This document shows, piece by piece, positions 59,499 through 64,000 of a stretch of 64,000 nt of DNA; position 1 is the first letter of the stretch; the number at the start of each line of letters is the position of its first letter. Source of the stretch: Flavobacteriales bacterium (lineage in GTDB: Bacteria; Bacteroidota; Bacteroidia; Flavobacteriales; Flavobacteriaceae); contig JAFLBS010000009.1 in NCBI GenBank assembly GCA_017303755.1, forward strand, positions 62,001-126,000, read 5' to 3'. The notes under the pieces are model-generated. The model was not told the origin of the DNA. It worked only from the letters and a program-made list of their open reading frames with translations, and did no database searches. Made by a program: the position numbers and the translations under genes.

Positions 59499-61853
59499 AT
59501 GAAAAAATTACTACTCTTACTAACATTACTAGTTTTTATTTCTTTAGAGGTTAACGCACAGATTATTCCTTCTGTGGCTTGTGATGACAACAATGATGGA
59601 ATAGCCCAATTTGATTTAAACTCAAGGACTCCAGATATTTTGGAAGTCTTGAATGGTTTAGATCCTGCAATACACAACGTAACGTTTTATGAAACTCTTA
59701 CTGATTCTCAAACTAACGTAAATCCCATTGTAAATGCTTCGGCTTACATGGGAACGAACCAACAAGTGATTTACGCAAGGATTGAGAATACCCAAACTAA
59801 TGCTATTAGCTATTATGAATTCTACTTAATAGTTTCTCCTCAGCCCAATGCTGGCCAAGACGGAACTATTACCGTATGTGACTTCGGAATAACCGTTAAT
59901 TTGTTCGGAGTAATAACCAATGAACAACTAGGTGGTGTTTGGGTAAGAGTATCTGGAGCAGGCGGAACTTTCAATTCAGTACTAGGAACATTCACTCCAA
60001 CCAACGGCACAACTACAAGTACTTTTCATTATACATTAAATGGTTCCTTACCTTGTACAAATGATTCAAGTCTTGCTACAGTAAATGTAATTCCGGCCGC
60101 CTTTTGTTTTCAACCGGGTTGTGGAGGATTTTTTATTGACAGTGGCGGGCCATCTTCCAATTACTCTAACAATGCAAACCAAACCGTTACCATTTGCCCA
60201 GACGCAGCTGATGAGGTTGTTACGGTAACGTTTACTTCTTTTGATGTGGAAAGCGGAAATGATGCTTTGTATGTATATGATGGAGTTGACGCTACTTTTT
60301 CACAAATACCAAGTTCAAACGAAGGCACTGCCAATTTACCTTCGGGTGGATTTTGGGGAACTACAAATCCGGGACCATTTACAGCAAACAATGCGTCAGG
60401 ATGTTTGACTTTTAATTTTAGAAGTAACGAATCAATAACGGGATCAGGCTGGATTGCCGATGTTAGTTGCAGTTCCTTCACTGATAAAATTAGACTCATT
60501 GCATTTGTGGACCTCAACAATAATGGTAGTTACGATGCGGAAGAATATTCTTTTGCTGAAGGTTCTTTTGTGTATCAAATTAATGATGATGGGAATAATC
60601 TGTACGGAATATCATATAACGGCACTTACACCATTTCTGACCAAACCAACAGCAATAGTTATGATTTTAGTTACGAAATAAAACCCGAATTGACTCCGTA
60701 CCTTTCCAACAATTCAACCTACAACAACATTATTATTACTTCAGGTAGCGGAACACAAACTTTGTATTTCCCAATTTCTGTGATTAATACCTACAGCGAT
60801 GTTTCTGTTACTATTTTACCCATAAATGCGCCAAGACCCGGATTTAATTACACCAACACTATTCTACTAAAAAATTCTGGATTTAATACTTTATCGGGAA
60901 CAGTAACTTTTACAAAAGACCCAAATGTATCCATCACATCTGTATCACAATCGGGAGTTACCACAAACCCTGATGGTTTTAGCTACAATTACAGTAACTT
61001 ATTGCCAAATGAGTTAAGAGTTATTGATGTAACGATGAATGTTCCTACTATCCCAACGGTAAACATTGGTGATGTACTGACAAATACTGTTGCTGTTACT
61101 TCTAATGCAACCGATATTAATTCTACTAATGATTCTTTTTCCATCTCTCAAATTGTTATTGGTGCCTACGATCCAAATGACAAAATGGAGTCACACGGCG
61201 AACAAATTCTTCACTCTACTTTTACTTCAGCAGATTATCTGTATTACACCATTCGCTTTGAAAATACTGGAACTGCAAGTGCAATCAATGTAAATATTGA
61301 AGATGTTTTAGACGAAAAGTTAGACGAAAACTCACTTTCTATGATTAGCGCAAGTCACAACTACAATTTAAATAGAAATGGAACTAATTTAAAATGGACT
61401 TTTGAAGATATTCTACTTCCTCCATCGATTCCTGATACAAATATTGGAAAAGGATATGTTACTTTTAGAGTGAAACCTAAACCAGGCTATGCGATTGGTG
61501 ATGTTATTGAAAATACTGCTTCTATTTATTTTGATTTCAATCCCGCAATTATTACCAATACATTTAGCACTGAATTTGTAGCCCCTTTAGAGCTTTCTGA
61601 TTTCAGCTACAATACTGTTTTTATTGCACCAAACCCGGCCAAAACCTCTTTTGAAATACAATTAAAAAACACAGATGAAACACTTGCTTTTGTAACTATA
61701 AATGATTTTGTTGGAAAAACCATCAAAACGCTTCAATCCGATTCAGAGACTCTTACTACCATTGATACTTCCGATTTATCACAAGGCATTTATTTGATTG
61801 AAATTACCACTAAAAACAACCACAAGCTATTAAAGAAACTTATCATTGAATAA
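59499..61853 (+). CDS. T9SS-exported multidomain protein with CUB-like module
   Basis: A 784-residue secreted or surface protein of unknown role. A signal peptide (1-20, SLEVNAQ) is followed by an N-terminal beta region starting VACDDNNDGIAQFDLNSRTP, typical of flavobacterial adhesin-like proteins. A CUB-like module lies at about 206-328 (GCGGFFIDSGGPSSNYSNN to GWIADVSC). A DUF11/DUF7619-type repeat starts near 555 (GAYDPNDKMESHGEQI), and a type A T9SS sorting domain occupies the last ~75 residues (VFIAPNPAKTSFEIQL to LLKKLIIE). No catalytic motif is visible. The CUB-like module closely resembles that of the next gene. Confidence 0.85.
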   Translation: MKKLLLLLTLLVFISLEVNAQIIPSVACDDNNDGIAQFDLNSRTPDILEVLNGLDPAIHNVTFYETLTDSQTNVNPIVNASAYMGTNQQVIYARIENTQTNAISYYEFYLIVSPQPNAGQDGTITVCDFGITVNLFGVITNEQLGGVWVRVSGAGGTFNSVLGTFTPTNGTTTSTFHYTLNGSLPCTNDSSLATVNVIPAAFCFQPGCGGFFIDSGGPSSNYSNNANQTVTICPDAADEVVTVTFTSFDVESGNDALYVYDGVDATFSQIPSSNEGTANLPSGGFWGTTNPGPFTANNASGCLTFNFRSNESITGSGWIADVSCSSFTDKIRLIAFVDLNNNGSYDAEEYSFAEGSFVYQINDDGNNLYGISYNGTYTISDQTNSNSYDFSYEIKPELTPYLSNNSTYNNIIITSGSGTQTLYFPISVINTYSDVSVTILPINAPRPGFNYTNTILLKNSGFNTLSGTVTFTKDPNVSITSVSQSGVTTNPDGFSYNYSNLLPNELRVIDVTMNVPTIPTVNIGDVLTNTVAVTSNATDINSTNDSFSISQIVIGAYDPNDKMESHGEQILHSTFTSADYLYYTIRFENTGTASAINVNIEDVLDEKLDENSLSMISASHNYNLNRNGTNLKWTFEDILLPPSIPDTNIGKGYVTFRVKPKPGYAIGDVIENTASIYFDFNPAIITNTFSTEFVAPLELSDFSYNTVFIAPNPAKTSFEIQLKNTDETLAFVTINDFVGKTIKTLQSDSETLTTIDTSDLSQGIYLIEITTKNNHKLLKKLIIE

Positions 61854-61988
61854 TCTTTTAAAAACAAAGAAGTTTCTAATATAATACATTATTTTTCAAA
61901 AAATTGTGAAAAAGCCCCAATTCAGTGGTAAGGAAGTTATTTGTTAAAAAAAAGTGAACTTTTTTTCGTAATATGTTAAAAATCAATG

Positions 61989-61996
61989 TATATTTG
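61989..61996 (+). promoter_or_regulatory. Candidate -7 element of the final gene
   Basis: TATATTTG, an exact TAnnTTTG match, lies 22 bases before the ATG at 62019 in a 165-base spacer. The region about 19 bases upstream is TTTTTTCG rather than TTTG, so the -33 element is weak. Confidence 0.45.
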
Positions 61997-62018
61997 GTTT
62001 GCTAAAAATCAAACAATT

Positions 62019-64000
62019 ATGAAAAAGAAATTACTATTAACGCTTCTGGCGGTAATAGGCAGTGTTCATTTTGCTGCTTATTCTCAAGCTGGATTCACTT
62101 GTTCCGAACCGATTCCGGTCACTTCATTACCTTATGTAACAACAGATGACACCTCTAATTATGGTGACACGTATGATGTCCAGCAGCCTCAAGGTTGTAT
62201 CACTTCTAGTGGAAATTATATGGGAGGAAATGATGTCTTTTATTCGTATACGCCAACATCAAATGGAAACATAAGCATCACAATGACTCCTACTGCAGGT
62301 TGGTCAGGAATTTTTGTGTATGATGGTTGTTCCAATTTAGGAGTTGCCTGTGTTGCTGGTGTAGCCAATGGTAGTAGTACCGTTCGACAAATTCCTTCAT
62401 TAACAGTTATTGAAGGTCATACGTACATCATTGCTATTTCTACATTCCCAACACCACAAACAGTTGGTTACGCGTTACAGATTGAAAATTCTACTTCGTG
62501 TCCTTCTCCTAGCCAAATTATTGCTTCGAACATTGCTACATCTTCATTCGATATAGATTGGTTTGATCCAACAAACAATAGTATCTGGGAAGTATATGTT
62601 GCGCCATGTGGAACTGCTGTTCCAACCGCAAATACAGTAGGAACTCCTGTTACCACTCCAAATTATACAGCTGGAAACCTAACTGCAAATACTTGTTATA
62701 AAGTATATGTACGATCATTATGTTCAACAAATGAATACAGTGCATGGACAACAGGACTTACAGTAACAACTATTGGTGAAGTAGTCCCACCTCCAGTTTG
62801 TGGTGGGCAATTTATAGATCAAGGCGGACTTACAGGTAATTACCCAAACAGTTCAAATGAAACTTACACCATCTGCCCAACATCGGCAGGTGAAATCGTA
62901 ACAGTAACATTTACTCAATTTGACACTGAAACCAATTGGGATGGAATGTATGTTTACGATGGAAACTCAACAAGTGCTCCTCAAATTTCAAGTTCGAATG
63001 ATGGCGGCAATGTTCCTGGTGGTTTACCAGGTTCTTTTTGGGGAACCACTATTCCTGGCCCATTCACTTCATCAGATGCATCGGGTTGCTTAACGTTCCA
63101 CTTTTTAAGTGATTCATCTGTGAACAGAGCAGGATGGGTAGCTAATGTAACTTGCGAACCAGCACCAACATGTCCAAAACCAACTTCAATTGCCGTTGTA
63201 GCCAATTCATTCACAACTGCAACATTAAGTTGGAATGAAGCCGGAAGTGCAACTCAATGGGAAGTTTTAGTAACATCAGCATCAAACACAACTGGAACGA
63301 GCTACATTACAGGAAATAATCCTTTTGAAGTACCTGATTTAGTTGCTGGAGAAGCGTATACAATTGCGGTTAGAGCTATTTGTTCAACAACCGATTTGAG
63401 CAATTGGTCATCAACAACTTTAACTATTTTACCTTGTGAAGTTCCTGCGAATGTGAGCGCAATTGTAATATCGTCAAACAGCGCACAAATCAACTGGAAC
63501 AACAGTAACGGAATGAATCTATGGGAAGTTCTAATTTTACCATCAGGTTCACCTGCTCCAGATTCAACAACAAGTGGAACTGCAACTACTATAACTAGCT
63601 ATACAGCTAATGGATTAACACCAAATAGTTCATACGATGTATATGTTCGATTAGCATGTTTATTCAACTCTTTTTCAGATTGGTCTTCTGTTGTTTCGTT
63701 CTCAACACCAGAACCTGAAACGTACTTAATTGGTAATTCAACATTATACAACGCAGAACAATTAGTTTCTAATGTTTTGATAAACAACCCTTGTATTACC
63801 ATTTCTAACGTAACTTCAAGTACAGGAACCAACTTTGGGACTTCAAATGGAATTGGATATTTTACAAATAACAATCCTAATTTCCCTTTAGAATCAGGAA
63901 TTGTTTTATCTACAGGAGATGCACAAAGTATTACAGGCCCTAATACAAATACATTAGGACAAGGCGGCAGTAATTGGACAGGCGACCCAGAATTAGAAGC
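62019..64000 (+). CDS. Large secreted protein with FN3-like and CUB-like modules, 3'-truncated
   Basis: The frame is open from ATG at 62019 to the window edge, giving 660 residues with no stop. A signal peptide (about 1-22, HFAAYSQ) leads to an N-terminal carbohydrate-binding-like beta domain (CSEPIPVTSLPY to YALQIENSTSC). An FN3-like repeat (about 165-250), a CUB-like module (about 260-385; GGQFIDQGGLTGNYPNSSNE, VNRAGWVANVTC) and two more FN3-like repeats (about 387-565, each ending in a YxVYVR or YTIAVR strand) follow. From about 575, YNAEQLVSNVLINNPC with GIVLSTGDAQSITGPN matches the opening of a choice-of-anchor L domain. A C-terminal T9SS signal is expected beyond the window. Confidence 0.85.
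   Translation, partial: MKKKLLLTLLAVIGSVHFAAYSQAGFTCSEPIPVTSLPYVTTDDTSNYGDTYDVQQPQGCITSSGNYMGGNDVFYSYTPTSNGNISITMTPTAGWSGIFVYDGCSNLGVACVAGVANGSSTVRQIPSLTVIEGHTYIIAISTFPTPQTVGYALQIENSTSCPSPSQIIASNIATSSFDIDWFDPTNNSIWEVYVAPCGTAVPTANTVGTPVTTPNYTAGNLTANTCYKVYVRSLCSTNEYSAWTTGLTVTTIGEVVPPPVCGGQFIDQGGLTGNYPNSSNETYTICPTSAGEIVTVTFTQFDTETNWDGMYVYDGNSTSAPQISSSNDGGNVPGGLPGSFWGTTIPGPFTSSDASGCLTFHFLSDSSVNRAGWVANVTCEPAPTCPKPTSIAVVANSFTTATLSWNEAGSATQWEVLVTSASNTTGTSYITGNNPFEVPDLVAGEAYTIAVRAICSTTDLSNWSSTTLTILPCEVPANVSAIVISSNSAQINWNNSNGMNLWEVLILPSGSPAPDSTTSGTATTITSYTANGLTPNSSYDVYVRLACLFNSFSDWSSVVSFSTPEPETYLIGNSTLYNAEQLVSNVLINNPCITISNVTSSTGTNFGTSNGIGYFTNNNPNFPLESGIVLSTGDAQSITGPNTNTLGQGGSNWTGDPELE

Noticed and set aside
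60161-60520. 119-codon minus-strand frame inside the T9SS protein gene
   Set aside because: It is the complement of the conserved CUB-like module; similar open frames appear opposite the second module at 62981-63214, as expected from composition.

Overview
The window is a low-GC chromosomal segment of a Bacteroidetes bacterium, most likely a Flavobacterium. This rests on the SusC/SusD/SusE set, type IX secretion C-terminal signals, promoters of the TTTG-N18-19-TAnnTTTG form, a mevalonate-type HMG-CoA reductase beside a GYDIA-type GHMP kinase, and the many lipoproteins. No insertion sequence, prophage, CRISPR array or rRNA gene was found. There is one tRNA, tRNA-Phe(GAA).

Positions 1-5145 hold the cell-shape operon: the 3' half of mreB, then mreC, mreD, mrdA (PBP2) and rodA. 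After an inverted-repeat spacer come a secreted nuclease, a secreted coiled-coil protein and the Prc protease. From 9488 to 14938 a forward operon carries surE, a small membrane protein, a histidine phosphatase, lpxB, an NlpC/P60 lipoprotein and comEC. ComEC abuts a convergent thioredoxin-like gene with no intervening base. Positions 15501-23711 on the minus strand carry three POT peptide transporters, an unrecognised membrane protein and a DPP4-type peptidase, so this block serves peptide use. HMG-CoA reductase and a GHMP kinase (mevalonate pathway) follow on the plus strand.

Positions 26243-33711 on the minus strand form an envelope block: coaX, an outer-membrane protein, a TPR protein, lptC, a small membrane protein, a CNNM/CBS protein and a PpiD-like foldase. 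tRNA-Phe and an AsmA-family gene come next.

Positions 36795-57476 form a starch/maltodextrin utilisation locus in two arms. The left arm (minus strand) is susC, susD, susE and a large T9SS-exported GH13 amylase. The right arm (plus strand) is a maltose-type MFS transporter, beta-phosphoglucomutase, GH65 maltose phosphorylase, a SusA-like GH13, a GH31 alpha-glucosidase and a SusG-like GH13 lipoprotein. A LacI-family regulator lies between the arms. An identical 12-base LacI-type operator core occurs upstream of each arm, and a second 18-base motif is also shared. In the inferred scheme, starch is cut at the surface, imported by SusC/D, trimmed in the periplasm, taken up as maltose by the MFS carrier, then split by phosphorolysis to glucose and beta-glucose-1-phosphate, which becomes glucose-6-phosphate.

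The right end carries a glycerophosphodiester phosphodiesterase with a dispersed-repeat unit read in frame, a BaiN-type flavoprotein, and two large secreted proteins with CUB-like modules. The second of these runs off the window. Nothing here is a clearly new multi-gene system. The most unusual points are the regulatory layout of the starch locus, the repeat-derived segment in the phosphodiesterase, and the terminator folded into the end of comEC.
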